64,000 bases of DNA from assembly GCA_038040395.1 (NCBI GenBank), contig JBBPIJ010000009.1, positions 37,915 to 101,914 on the forward strand, written 5' to 3'. The position numbers and the translations under genes are program-made. The number at the start of each line of letters is the position of its first letter. Positions within the stretch are counted from its first letter, which is position 1. Origin of the DNA: VAXT01 sp038040395. GTDB taxonomy: Bacteria; Actinomycetota; Thermoleophilia; Gaiellales; Gaiellaceae. The notes under the pieces are model-generated. The model made no database searches, was not told the origin of the DNA, and saw nothing but the letters and a program-made list of their open reading frames with translations. This document shows, piece by piece, positions 35,012 through 43,210 of this stretch.

Positions 35012-35476
35012 ATGATGCATGGAAACTGTGATCGCGCCCGCCACTGGGTATCTGCCGACGTCGACGGCGAGCTGTCGACGTTCGAGCGCGTCCTATTGGC
35101 AAACCATCTCACCGGCTGCCCAGCGTGCCGGGAGTTCCGCGCGTCGGTCAGAGGCCTGACCAAGACGATTCGGTCGGCTCCCCGCGAGCGCTTCGAGGTG
35201 ATCCTGATCGGCCGACTTCGGCGCCGCGCCCGCCTGCGGCTCGCGCCGGCTGTGGCTGCGATGGCGGTCGCCGCGGTCGGGCTCGGCAGCATCCTGGCCT
35301 CGTCCGAGGTTCGAACTCGCTCGATCGCCCGCGCCCAGTCCGCAAGCCCGGGGATCGACACGATCAACCTCAGCATCAATACGGCGCTCGCGTCGCAACG
35401 CACGGCGAAGGCGGTCCGGTTCCCCACCTCGGCCCGGCGCTCGTTGCGTGGCGGCCCGGTTCTGCACGAGCAGTAA
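35012..35476 (+). CDS. Anti-sigma-factor-like membrane protein with zinc finger (zf-HC2)
   Basis: 154 residues from the first of two adjacent ATGs; the frame is open further upstream but without family features. NCDRARHWVSADVDGELSTFE followed by HLTGCPAC gives the HxxxCxxC zinc-binding anti-sigma motif, then one membrane helix (LAPAVAAMAVAAVGLGSILA) and an exported tail. Such proteins sequester ECF sigma factors. No sigma-factor gene adjoins it in this window, which is unusual since the pair is generally adjacent. Confidence 0.7.
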   Translation: MMHGNCDRARHWVSADVDGELSTFERVLLANHLTGCPACREFRASVRGLTKTIRSAPRERFEVILIGRLRRRARLRLAPAVAAMAVAAVGLGSILASSEVRTRSIARAQSASPGIDTINLSINTALASQRTAKAVRFPTSARRSLRGGPVLHEQ

Positions 35477-35629
35477 CGCTGACGCCCGCAGCGATACTGT
35501 CTCCTTAGTGTTTCCATCTCTCGTCACGTCGTACGTCTGAAGCCTCGATCACGACGCCCGTGTGGCGGCGCTCGAGGCAGACGGCCGGAAAGTGGCCCTC
35601 CTAGGGGGTCGAGACAGGGCGCGCTTCGG

Positions 35630-35635
35630 TAAACT
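35630..35635 (+). promoter_or_regulatory. Possible -10 TAAACT for atpD
   Basis: TAAACT lies 68 nt before the atpD ATG, in a 227-bp gap (35477-35703) that otherwise shows no gene. A separate promoter would be needed because atpD-atpC is detached from the main ATP synthase operon. Confidence 0.45.
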
Positions 35636-35703
35636 CAAGGCGCTGAGTGGCCTCAAGTCACGCCGCCGCCGAATCGCACCAGACCCACCTCTCCAGGAGA
35701 CGC

Positions 35704-37182
35704 ATGCCTGACCAAACAAACGGCCAAAACGTGGGCAAGGTCATCGAGGTCAAGGGCGTCGTCATCGACGCGCTCTTCCCCGACAAGCTGCCCCAGATCT
35801 ACCACGCGGTGCAGATCACCGTCGACGGGCGGGCGCTCGTCGCGGAGGTTCAGCAGCACCTCGGAGACGACCGCGTTCGCGCGGTCGCGATGGACTCCAC
35901 GGACGGCCTGTCCCGCGGCGTGGACGTCGTCGACCTCGGCGGGCCGATCACCGTTCCCGTCGGCGAGGAGACCCTGGGTCGCCTCTGGAACGTGATCGGC
36001 GAGCCGATCGACCAGAAGGAAGCGCCGAGCGAAGGTATCGAGCGCTGGCCCATTCACCGCGAGCCGCCGGCCTTCTCCGACCTCGAGCCGAAGACAGAGA
36101 TCTTCGAGACCGGCATCAAGGTGATCGACCTGATCGCGCCGTACGTCAAGGGCGGGAAGGTCGGCCTCTTCGGCGGCGCCGGCGTCGGCAAGACCGTCCT
36201 CATCCAGGAGCTGATCCACAACGTCGCCCGGCATCACGGCGGTGTCTCTGTGTTCTGCGGCGTGGGGGAGCGCACGCGCGAGGGAAACGACCTCTGGCTC
36301 GAGATGCAGGAATCAAAGGTGATCGACAAGGTGGCGCTCGTCTACGGGCAGATGAACGAGCCGCCGGGCGCTCGCCTCCGTGTCGGCCTCTCCGGGCTGA
36401 CCATGGCCGAGTACTTCCGCGAGGAGGGCCAGGACGTCCTCCTCTTCATCGACAACATCTTCCGCTTCGTCCAGGCGGGCTCGGAGGTCTCCGCGCTGCT
36501 CGGCCGCATGCCGAGCGCGGTCGGCTACCAGCCGACGCTCGCCACCGAGATGGGCCAGCTCCAGGAGCGGATCACGTCCACGAAGAAGGGCTCAGTGACC
36601 TCCATCCAGGCGATCTACGTGCCTGCGGACGACTACACCGACCCGGCGCCTGCGACGACGTTCGCGCACCTCGACGCGACGACCGAGCTCAACCGCGCGA
36701 TCGTGGAGCAGGGGATCTACCCGGCGGTCGACCCGCTCACGTCCGTCTCGCGCGCCCTGCAGCCGGACATCGTCGGCGACGACCACTACAACACGGCCCG
36801 AGGCGTCCAGGAGATCCTCCAGCGCTATAAGGACCTTCAGGACATCATCGCCATCCTCGGCATGGAGGAGCTGAGCGACGAGGACAAGCTGACCGTGCAG
36901 CGGGCGCGGAAGATCCAGCGCTTCCTCTCGCAGCCGAACTTCGTCGCCGAGCAGTTCACGGGCATCTCCGGCGAGCTCGTTTCGCTCGAGGACACGATCA
37001 AGGGCTTCCGGGAGATCCTGGAGGGCAAGCACGACGATCTTCAGGAGCAGGCCTTCTACATGGTCGGGACGATCGAGCAGGCGGTCGAGAAAGGCCGCGG
37101 CTCCGCGCCCGTGGAGGAGAAGCCAGAGGCGCAGGCGGCCGAGGCTGAGGTCGAGCGCGAACCTGAGCCTGCGGCGGCGTAG
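35704..37182 (+). CDS. atpD: F0F1 ATP synthase subunit beta
   Basis: 492 residues from the ATG at 35704 with AGGAGA 4-9 nt upstream; a GTG at 35647 is in frame but lacks family similarity. Walker A GGAGVGKTV, catalytic Glu region VFCGVGERTREGNDL, Walker B DVLLFIDNIFRF, and the signature TDPAPATTFAHLDATTELNR. Catalytic subunit. The C-terminal tail (EEKPEAQAAEAEVEREPEPAAA) is an acidic, Ala/Glu-rich extension beyond the usual end. The TAG stop overlaps the inserted element. Confidence 0.97.
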   Translation: MPDQTNGQNVGKVIEVKGVVIDALFPDKLPQIYHAVQITVDGRALVAEVQQHLGDDRVRAVAMDSTDGLSRGVDVVDLGGPITVPVGEETLGRLWNVIGEPIDQKEAPSEGIERWPIHREPPAFSDLEPKTEIFETGIKVIDLIAPYVKGGKVGLFGGAGVGKTVLIQELIHNVARHHGGVSVFCGVGERTREGNDLWLEMQESKVIDKVALVYGQMNEPPGARLRVGLSGLTMAEYFREEGQDVLLFIDNIFRFVQAGSEVSALLGRMPSAVGYQPTLATEMGQLQERITSTKKGSVTSIQAIYVPADDYTDPAPATTFAHLDATTELNRAIVEQGIYPAVDPLTSVSRALQPDIVGDDHYNTARGVQEILQRYKDLQDIIAILGMEELSDEDKLTVQRARKIQRFLSQPNFVAEQFTGISGELVSLEDTIKGFREILEGKHDDLQEQAFYMVGTIEQAVEKGRGSAPVEEKPEAQAAEAEVEREPEPAAA

Positions 37183-37407
37183 TGCCCCATCCAGCAATAC
37201 AAAACGGTCGTACCGGCAAAGCCGGCACGACCTTCTATGGTCGGCATCGCAAGCGATGCCTTGGTGCCGGCCCCTGGTCCGCGATCACGCGGCGCCAGAG
37301 TCCACCCTCGCCCTTGCCAAGGCTACAAGCCTTGGCCGCGGTCGAGTGCGGCCTCTGGCTTGGTGCTCGCGACCCAGGAGCTCGGCGGCATTACTGGACG
37401 GGGCACT
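37181..37407 (+). mobile_element. MITE-like/structured intergenic element, copy 2 (atpD-atpC), interrupted
   Basis: 227 bp. The ends AGTGCCCCATCCAG and CTGGACGGGGCACT form the same terminal stem as copy 1 with one mismatch; the 100-plus bp following the insert match copy 1 almost base for base, and the internal hairpin keeps its stem while the loop differs. Between the left end and the shared body sits a 63-bp insert containing the two-hairpin repeat. It runs from within the atpD stop codon to the base before the atpC GTG. Confidence 0.85.
37206..37260 (+). repeat. Two-hairpin dispersed repeat, copy C, nested in the atpD-atpC element
   Basis: Hairpin 1 (37206-37232) has a 12-position stem with one mismatch and an AAA loop; hairpin 2 (37243-37260) is GGCATCGCAAGCGATGCC followed by TTGG as in copy A. 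Copy 1 of the host element lacks this segment, so it provides the empty site. Confidence 0.82.
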
Positions 37408-37824
37408 GTGGCTAGCTTCGACGTTTCGCTCGTCACGCCTGACGGGCCTGTGTTCGAGGGCGAGGCCGAGATGCTGATCGTCCCGGGAGCGGACGGTGAG
37501 ATCGGCGTTCTCGCGCGACACGCGCCGCTGATCGCGATGCTGAAGGCCGGGTCCACACGTGTCCACGTGAAGCGCGATACCGAGGTCCAGGAGTTCGCGA
37601 CCGGGCCGGGGTTCTTCAAAGTCGAGCAGGACCGCGCGCTCGCGCTCGTCGACGACGCGGTCGACGCCAAGGAGATCGACGACGCGCGCGCCCGCGAGCA
37701 GCTGGAGGCCGCGCAGGCCGAGCTGGAGCGCCTCGAGCGCGGCGAGTCGGACGCCGACCGCTGGCAGCTCGAACAACGGATCAAGCACGCGGAGAATCAA
37801 CTAGACGTGGTCGGAAAGGGCTGA
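37408..37824 (+). CDS. atpC: F0F1 ATP synthase subunit epsilon
   Basis: 138 residues from the GTG at 37408; the upstream open frame is the element. FDVSLVTPDGPVFEGEAEMLIVPGADGEIGVLARHAPLIAML is the epsilon beta-sandwich, followed by the C-terminal helical hairpin (DDARAREQLEAAQAELERLE). It couples rotation and inhibits ATP hydrolysis. The purine run GGACGGGG before the start is in the element's terminal stem, as at atpF. Confidence 0.93.
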   Translation: MASFDVSLVTPDGPVFEGEAEMLIVPGADGEIGVLARHAPLIAMLKAGSTRVHVKRDTEVQEFATGPGFFKVEQDRALALVDDAVDAKEIDDARAREQLEAAQAELERLERGESDADRWQLEQRIKHAENQLDVVGKG

Positions 37825-37825
37825 T

Positions 37826-38731
37826 ATGAAGGCTTTTGTTCCAGGGCTCTACCCTCGCTCCGAGGAGCTCGTCCAGGCGACCCGCGACCTCGACCGCGGG
37901 CGCACGACTCCCGAGGCGGTCGACGAGCAGACTGACAAGGATCTCGCTCAGCTCGTCTCGGCCCAGCAGGATGCGGGCTTCGATCTCCTCGCCGACGGGA
38001 TGCTGCGCTGGCAGGACGTCTTCCGGCCGCTCGTCGAAGGTAGTGACGGTCTCGAGACCGGCGCGCTGACTCGCTTTCTGGACACGAACAGCTTCTACAG
38101 GGCGCCGAACGCGACTACAGGCGAGCCGAAGTTGCGCGCGCCGCTCGACGAGCGCTTCATCGCTCAGCTGCCCGGCCCGCGTCTCGTTACGTTGCCGTCG
38201 CCTTTCGCGCTCTCGCACGGAACGGATGTCACGCCCAAGGCTATGGCCGAGGGCGTTCTGAAACCACAGCTCGATGCGATCGACGCCGAGCTCGTCGTGC
38301 TGGAAGAGCCGTATCTCGCGCGCGAGGAGAACGCCGACCTCGGCGCCGTCGAAGAAGCTCTCGAGGTCCTGGCCGGCGGCCCCAAGCTCGCGCTCTGGCT
38401 CACGTTCGGGAACGCGCAGCACGTTCTGAAGCAAGGCGTCGCCGACCTGCCCGTTCATGCGATCGGCATCGACTTCTATGCGACCTCGGCGACCGACGTC
38501 CCGGAGGGGTTCGGCAAGGTGCTGCTCGCCGGAGTGCTCGACGCCCGGAGCTCGGTGCTCGAGGAGCCGCGCGAGATCGCAGCGTTTGTCGAGACCCTCC
38601 GCGAACGTGGGGTGGAGGAGATCGCGCTCGTGCCGAACGGCGACCTTCAGTACGTTTCCGAGCAGGTCGCACGCGAGAAGCTCGTGCGCCTGGGCAAGGC
38701 GCAGACTGCTACTACTGAGGCGGCAGCATGA
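37826..38731 (+). CDS. MetE N-terminal-half-like protein
   Basis: 301 residues. The opening (FVPGLYPRSEELVQATRDLDRGRTTPEAVDEQTDKDLAQLVSAQQDAGFDLLADGMLRWQDVF) follows the pattern of the first half of cobalamin-independent methionine synthase (GxPRxxELKxAxExYWxG). VVLEEPYL occupies the place of IQIDEP. No His-x-Cys zinc ligands are present, so it is not a complete enzyme. Its stop overlaps the start of the next gene (ATGA), which carries the zinc ligands, so the two probably form a split MetE-like methyltransferase. Confidence 0.6.
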   Translation: MKAFVPGLYPRSEELVQATRDLDRGRTTPEAVDEQTDKDLAQLVSAQQDAGFDLLADGMLRWQDVFRPLVEGSDGLETGALTRFLDTNSFYRAPNATTGEPKLRAPLDERFIAQLPGPRLVTLPSPFALSHGTDVTPKAMAEGVLKPQLDAIDAELVVLEEPYLAREENADLGAVEEALEVLAGGPKLALWLTFGNAQHVLKQGVADLPVHAIGIDFYATSATDVPEGFGKVLLAGVLDARSSVLEEPREIAAFVETLRERGVEEIALVPNGDLQYVSEQVAREKLVRLGKAQTATTEAAA

Positions 38732-39903
38732 CTGACGAGATCAAGTTCCTGACACACGAGGTGGGCTCGCTGGCGAAGCCGCCCTGGCTCGTGAAGACCT
38801 CCGCGGGCAAGCCGCTCGAGGAGAGCGACATCGAGCATGCGCGCACCTGGGGCGAGAAGGTCGGCGTCGAGGACTACGAGCAGCTCGTCGAGCTCCTCCA
38901 GCAGGACGAGCGCGACCCGGACGAGATCGCCCGCTGGGCCAGCAAGTACTGCGTGCGACTCCAGGAGTCCGCCGGCGTGGACGTGATCTGGGACGGTGAG
39001 CAGCAGCGCAGCGAGATGTACGCCTGGGCGATCGCGCACTCGAACGGCTTCGAGCCACGCGGCACCGTGCGCTCCTTCGACAACAAGTACTACTCGAAGT
39101 CCGCTGCGACGGGCCCGGTCTCGCTCGCCGAGCCGTACCACAACGACGAGTTCTCGTTCCTCCAGTCGGCCGCGAAGCACGACCTCAAGATTCCGATCAC
39201 GGGCGCCTACACGCTGGCGGTGTGGTCATACGACGAGCACCACCTGCCCAAGGAGGGCCGGATCGGAGGAGGTCTCTCGCGCATGGACGAGGTCGAGGCC
39301 CGCCGCGAGCTGACCCTCGACATCGCTCGGAACATCATCCGCCCGAACCTGGAGGCGCTCATCGACCTCGGCGCGAAGTGGATCCAGATCGACGAGCCGG
39401 GAGCCTCGACCGAGGAGGACGAGCTCGACGTCTTCGTCGACAGCTTCAACGTCTCCGTCGAGGGGCTCGAGGGCTGCATGTTCTCGACGCATCTTTGCTT
39501 CTCCGACTACGACCTCTTCTTCCCGGCGATCGAGGGGATGAGCGGCTGCCGCCAGTACTGCGTCGGCTTCGCGAACTACGACACGCGCGAGCTCGGCACC
39601 TCCGGAGCCGAGCGTCCCGGGTACGAGGTGATCTCCAAGTGGCGCGACCTGCCCTACGACCCGATCCTCGGCCTCGGCGTGCTCGACATCCACACCGACT
39701 TCATCGAGCCGCCTGAGCTCGTGCGCGACCGGATCCTGTACGCGACCGAGGTCTTCGGCGATCCCGCTCGGATTCACGTCTGCCCCGACTGCGGTCTGCG
39801 CACGAGGAGCTGGGACGTCGCCTACGAGAAGCTACGCAACATGGTCGAGGGCACGCGTCTCGCCGAGGAGTCCTTGAACACGGCCCACGCAGGAGCACGC
39901 TAG
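38728..39903 (+). CDS. MetE C-terminal-type zinc methyltransferase (core methionine synthase-like)
   Basis: 391 residues. LTHEVGSLAKPPWLV, KWIQIDEPGAS, STHLCFSDYD (His-x-Cys) and HVCPDCGLRTRSWDVAYEKL (third zinc Cys in a PDCGL block) are the substrate and zinc residues of the MetE catalytic half. Full MetE proteins are about 750 residues, so this is a core-MetE form; whether the methyl donor is methyl-THF or a corrinoid cannot be told. ahcY, another methyl-cycle gene, is 5 kb downstream. Confidence 0.75.
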   Translation: MTDEIKFLTHEVGSLAKPPWLVKTSAGKPLEESDIEHARTWGEKVGVEDYEQLVELLQQDERDPDEIARWASKYCVRLQESAGVDVIWDGEQQRSEMYAWAIAHSNGFEPRGTVRSFDNKYYSKSAATGPVSLAEPYHNDEFSFLQSAAKHDLKIPITGAYTLAVWSYDEHHLPKEGRIGGGLSRMDEVEARRELTLDIARNIIRPNLEALIDLGAKWIQIDEPGASTEEDELDVFVDSFNVSVEGLEGCMFSTHLCFSDYDLFFPAIEGMSGCRQYCVGFANYDTRELGTSGAERPGYEVISKWRDLPYDPILGLGVLDIHTDFIEPPELVRDRILYATEVFGDPARIHVCPDCGLRTRSWDVAYEKLRNMVEGTRLAEESLNTAHAGAR

Positions 39904-39945
39904 AACCACCGCGAACTAGCCGTCGAGTCGTCTAGCATCGTGTCG

Positions 39946-39974
39946 GCGGACGCCGCGAGGCGTTCGCGCTTTTT
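39946..39974 (+). terminator. Intrinsic terminator after the MetE-like pair
   Basis: A 9-bp stem (GCGGACGCC with GGCGTTCGC, one G-T pair), a GCGA tetraloop, then GCTTTTT. It ends 3 nt before the ATG of the next gene, so either that gene starts further in or the terminator also acts in its leader. Confidence 0.75.
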
Positions 39975-39977
39975 CGG

Positions 39978-41909
39978 ATGAGAACCACGCTGAAGCGAGG
40001 AATGGGCCGTGTGGCGGTCGTCAACGGCGACGGCCGCGCCGTCCTCCCGCCCGGGGTCCTGAGCCCGGTCCAGCGCTACCGCCAGCCGGAGCGCAAGCGC
40101 AGCGCCTTGCGCACGGTCGGGCGCATCCTCTTCTTCGTGCTCGCGGCCTGCGTGGCGATCGTCGTCGGCATCGCCGGGGGCGCGTACCTCTACGCGGACG
40201 AGAACGCTCACGCCTTCTCGTCGTTGAGCGCGAGGACCGAGCAGGCTCGGAAGATCCTGGACGTTCCGAAACCGGGGGGACCCGCCAACGCGCTCGTGAT
40301 CGGCTACGACCACCGCGCCGAGGACGGCACCGCACCGTCCCGTTCGGACACCGTCATGCTCCTGCGCGCCGATCCCGACACGAACGCGATCTCGCTGCTT
40401 TCGTTCCCGCGCGACCTGAACGTCGAGGTGCGCTGCCCGGACGGAGGGTCGTCCATCGCGAAGATCAACTCGGCGTACGCCTTCTGCGGTCCCGCCGGGA
40501 CGCTCGAGACCGTCCGCAACCTGACCGGCCTCAAGATCCAGTACCTGATCACCGTCAACTTCGACGGCTTCCGCGAGATCGTGGACAAGCTCGGCGGTGT
40601 GTGGATCGACGTCGACCGGCGCTACCTGAATCTCAACCGGTCGGGCGGCGACACGTACTCGACGATCAACCTCTGGCCCGGGTACCAGAAGCTGAAGGGC
40701 AAGCAGGCCCTCGACTTCGTCCGCTTCAGGCACACCGACTCGGACCTCTTCCGACTTGCCCGCCAGCAGCAGTTCGTGAAGGGGCTCAAGCAGGCCGTGA
40801 ACCATCGCTGGAAGAACCCGAGCACGGTCCCCAAGATCTTCAAGGTCCTGCGCAAGAACGTCGAGATCGGCCAGGGCGGCGGCGAGATCACCGGCAAGAC
40901 CCTGATCAGCTACGCATTCTTCGCGTACGGCCTGCCCTCCGGGAACTTCTTCCAGGCCAAGCTCGGCGGCCTCGTCGGAACGAACGACCTGACGACCGAT
41001 TCGTCGAACATCCAGGCGGCGGTCGAGGAGTTCCAGCAACCCGACGTCGAGGCGTCCGAGAAAGCGACCGCCCAGGCCCTGCACAGGCCGGTGCGCTCGA
41101 AGAACGGGCCGAGCCCGAAGAACATCTCCGTCGTCGTGCTGAACGGCAACGGCAAGGCAGGCGCCGCGGCCAACACGAGCTACCTCCTGGGGCAGAAGGG
41201 CTACCGCGTCATCCAGCCGCCCGAGGGATTCCAGGCGAACGCGCCGGCCCGCTGGAGCCGGGCGTTCCGGACGCAGATCTTCTTCAACGGGCGCGGGAAG
41301 GCCCGTCGGGCCGCGGAGAAGGTCTCCGGCCTCTTCAACTCGTCCGACGTGGAGCCCATGCCGCGCAACAGCGCCCTGCGAATCCTTGCCAACGGCGCCC
41401 TGGTCACGGTGGTCGTCGGCCAGACGTTCTCAGGCAGGCTGACGCCGACGCCCGTCGACCACACGCCGGCCCGCGAGCCTCCGAACGTCCGCTCGGCCAA
41501 GTCGGAGACGCTCCCGGCCGTCCGCGCCGCCGCAGCCTGGAAGCCGGGCTTCCCGCTCCAGATCCCGACGGTGCTCGAGCGCGGGTCCGTCGTCGACCCG
41601 GAAGTCCCGTTCCGCGTCTACAAGATGAACGACTCGAAGACGGTTCGGTTCACGTTCCGGACGGGGTCGAACGAGTACTGGGGAATCCAGGAAACCGACT
41701 GGAAGGATGCTCCCGCTCTCGACGGCAAGAACGCGAGCGAGGTCATCAAGGGCCGTCAGTACGACCTCTACTACAGCGGGTCGCACCTGCACATGGTCGT
41801 CCTGAGAGCCGGCGGCGCGAGCTACTGGGTGATCAACACGCTGCTCGACAAGCTCTCCAACGAGACCATGCTCGAGATCGCAAAGGGCCTCCGGCCCATG
41901 CGCAAGTAG
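39978..41909 (+). CDS. LytR-CpsA-Psr (LCP) family glycopolymer ligase with LytR_C domain
   Basis: 643 residues. A cytoplasmic N-terminus, one helix (ILFFVLAACVAIVVGIAGGAYLYA, about residues 50-73), then the LCP domain: RSDTVMLL, LLSFPRDLNVEV, AKINSAYAFCG, and GKQALDFVRFRHTDSDLFRLARQQQFV, whose Arg and Asp residues bind the polyprenyl pyrophosphate. A LytR_C region (NISVVVLNGNGKAGAAANTSYLLGQKGYRV) and an extra C-terminal part follow. It attaches undecaprenyl-linked glycopolymers to peptidoglycan. A start at 40002 is possible given the terminator abutting 39978. Confidence 0.9.
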   Translation: MRTTLKRGMGRVAVVNGDGRAVLPPGVLSPVQRYRQPERKRSALRTVGRILFFVLAACVAIVVGIAGGAYLYADENAHAFSSLSARTEQARKILDVPKPGGPANALVIGYDHRAEDGTAPSRSDTVMLLRADPDTNAISLLSFPRDLNVEVRCPDGGSSIAKINSAYAFCGPAGTLETVRNLTGLKIQYLITVNFDGFREIVDKLGGVWIDVDRRYLNLNRSGGDTYSTINLWPGYQKLKGKQALDFVRFRHTDSDLFRLARQQQFVKGLKQAVNHRWKNPSTVPKIFKVLRKNVEIGQGGGEITGKTLISYAFFAYGLPSGNFFQAKLGGLVGTNDLTTDSSNIQAAVEEFQQPDVEASEKATAQALHRPVRSKNGPSPKNISVVVLNGNGKAGAAANTSYLLGQKGYRVIQPPEGFQANAPARWSRAFRTQIFFNGRGKARRAAEKVSGLFNSSDVEPMPRNSALRILANGALVTVVVGQTFSGRLTPTPVDHTPAREPPNVRSAKSETLPAVRAAAAWKPGFPLQIPTVLERGSVVDPEVPFRVYKMNDSKTVRFTFRTGSNEYWGIQETDWKDAPALDGKNASEVIKGRQYDLYYSGSHLHMVVLRAGGASYWVINTLLDKLSNETMLEIAKGLRPMRK

Positions 41910-41912
41910 AGT
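41907..41912 (+). promoter_or_regulatory. -10 hexamer TAGAGT, leaderless sugar-dehydrogenase promoter
   Basis: TAGAGT includes the LCP stop codon (TAG) and ends 7 nt before the ATG at 41920. Confidence 0.45.
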
Positions 41913-41919
41913 CGCGGAC

Positions 41920-43191
41920 ATGACCGAACCGAAGCCGACGCTCGGCGTTTTCGGCGCGGGCTGGGTCGGCCTCGTCACCGGCGCCTGCTTTGCGGACATA
42001 GGCCACGACGTCGTCATTCGCGACGTCGTCTCCGAGCGTATCGAGCAGCTGAGCTCGGGCCAGCTGCCCTTTCACGAGCCGGGGCTCGCGGAGCTGATCG
42101 AGAGCAACCGGGAACGGCTGACCTTCACGCTCGACGCCGACGAGCTGAAGGCGGACGCAAGGATCTTCTTCTCCTGCGTGGACACACCGCCCATGCCTTC
42201 CGGCGAGGCGGACCTGGCGCCTGTCTGGTCCGTCGTCGAGGACCTCGGCGAGCCGGAGGACGCGACGCTCGTCATGAAGAGCACGGTCCCAGTGGGGACC
42301 GGCGAGCGGATCCGCGACGCGCTCGAGGGCCGGGTCGGCTACGTGTCGAACCCGGAGTTTCTCTCCGAGGGGAGGGCGATCGAGGACTTCAGGCATCCCG
42401 ACCGGGTCGTGATCGGCTCGGTCGGCGACGACCATGCCGACCGCGTCGCGGCGCTCTACGAGAGCTTCGGAGCGCCGATCGTACGGACGAGCGTTCCCTC
42501 CGCGGAGATGGTCAAGCTTGCGTCGAACGCGTTTCTCGCGACCCGTGTCAGCTTCATCAACGAGATCGCCAACGTCTCGGAGGCGGTCGGCGCCGACGTC
42601 GACCAGGTGATCGAGGGAATGGGCCTCGATCCGCGCATCGGCTCGAGCTATCTGAGGCCGGGTGTCGGCTACGGGGGCTCCTGCTTCCCGAAGGACGTCT
42701 CCTTCCTGAAGCTGCTCGCCGGGAACAGCGGCTACCACTTTCAGCTCCTGAGCGCGGTCATGGAGGTGAACGAGCTCCAGAAGCGGCGCGTGGTCAACAA
42801 GCTGCAGGAGCACCTCGGCGACCTGCGGGGCAAGACGATCGCGCTGCTCGGCCTCGCCTTCAAGCCGAACACCGACGACATGCGCGACGCTCCCTCGATC
42901 GTGCTGGCCTCGAGGCTCATCTCCGAGGGCGCCCACGTGCGCGCCTGGGATCCGCTCGTGCAGAGTCATCCCGAGCTGGACGGCGTCTCGATCGAAGCCT
43001 CGATGCTCGACGCGGTGCGCGGAGCCGACGCGGCGGTGATCGTCACCGAGTGGCCGGAGCTGGAGGGCCTGGCATCGCCGGAGACGCTCGAGGCGATGCG
43101 AACGCCGCTCGTCGTCGACGGCCGCAACCTGCTCGATCCGGAGGCTGTGCGCGCCGCAGGCTTCCGGTACGAGGGCATCGGCCGGAGCTGA
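41920..43191 (+). CDS. UDP-glucose 6-dehydrogenase/nucleotide-sugar dehydrogenase
   Basis: 423 residues. NAD-binding FGAGWVGLVTGACFADIGHDV at the N-terminus, MKSTVPVGTG and SNPEFLSEGRAIEDFRHPDRVVIG in the middle, the catalytic Cys C255 in GYGGSCFPKDV, and LLGLAFKPNTDDMRDAPS in the C-terminal domain. It oxidises a UDP-sugar at C6 in two steps to the uronic acid, most likely UDP-glucose. It sits between the LCP ligase and sugar nucleotidyltransferases, a cell-surface polysaccharide context. Confidence 0.93.
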   Translation: MTEPKPTLGVFGAGWVGLVTGACFADIGHDVVIRDVVSERIEQLSSGQLPFHEPGLAELIESNRERLTFTLDADELKADARIFFSCVDTPPMPSGEADLAPVWSVVEDLGEPEDATLVMKSTVPVGTGERIRDALEGRVGYVSNPEFLSEGRAIEDFRHPDRVVIGSVGDDHADRVAALYESFGAPIVRTSVPSAEMVKLASNAFLATRVSFINEIANVSEAVGADVDQVIEGMGLDPRIGSSYLRPGVGYGGSCFPKDVSFLKLLAGNSGYHFQLLSAVMEVNELQKRRVVNKLQEHLGDLRGKTIALLGLAFKPNTDDMRDAPSIVLASRLISEGAHVRAWDPLVQSHPELDGVSIEASMLDAVRGADAAVIVTEWPELEGLASPETLEAMRTPLVVDGRNLLDPEAVRAAGFRYEGIGRS

Positions 43192-43210
43192 ACAGAGAGA
43201 ATTGCCGAGC

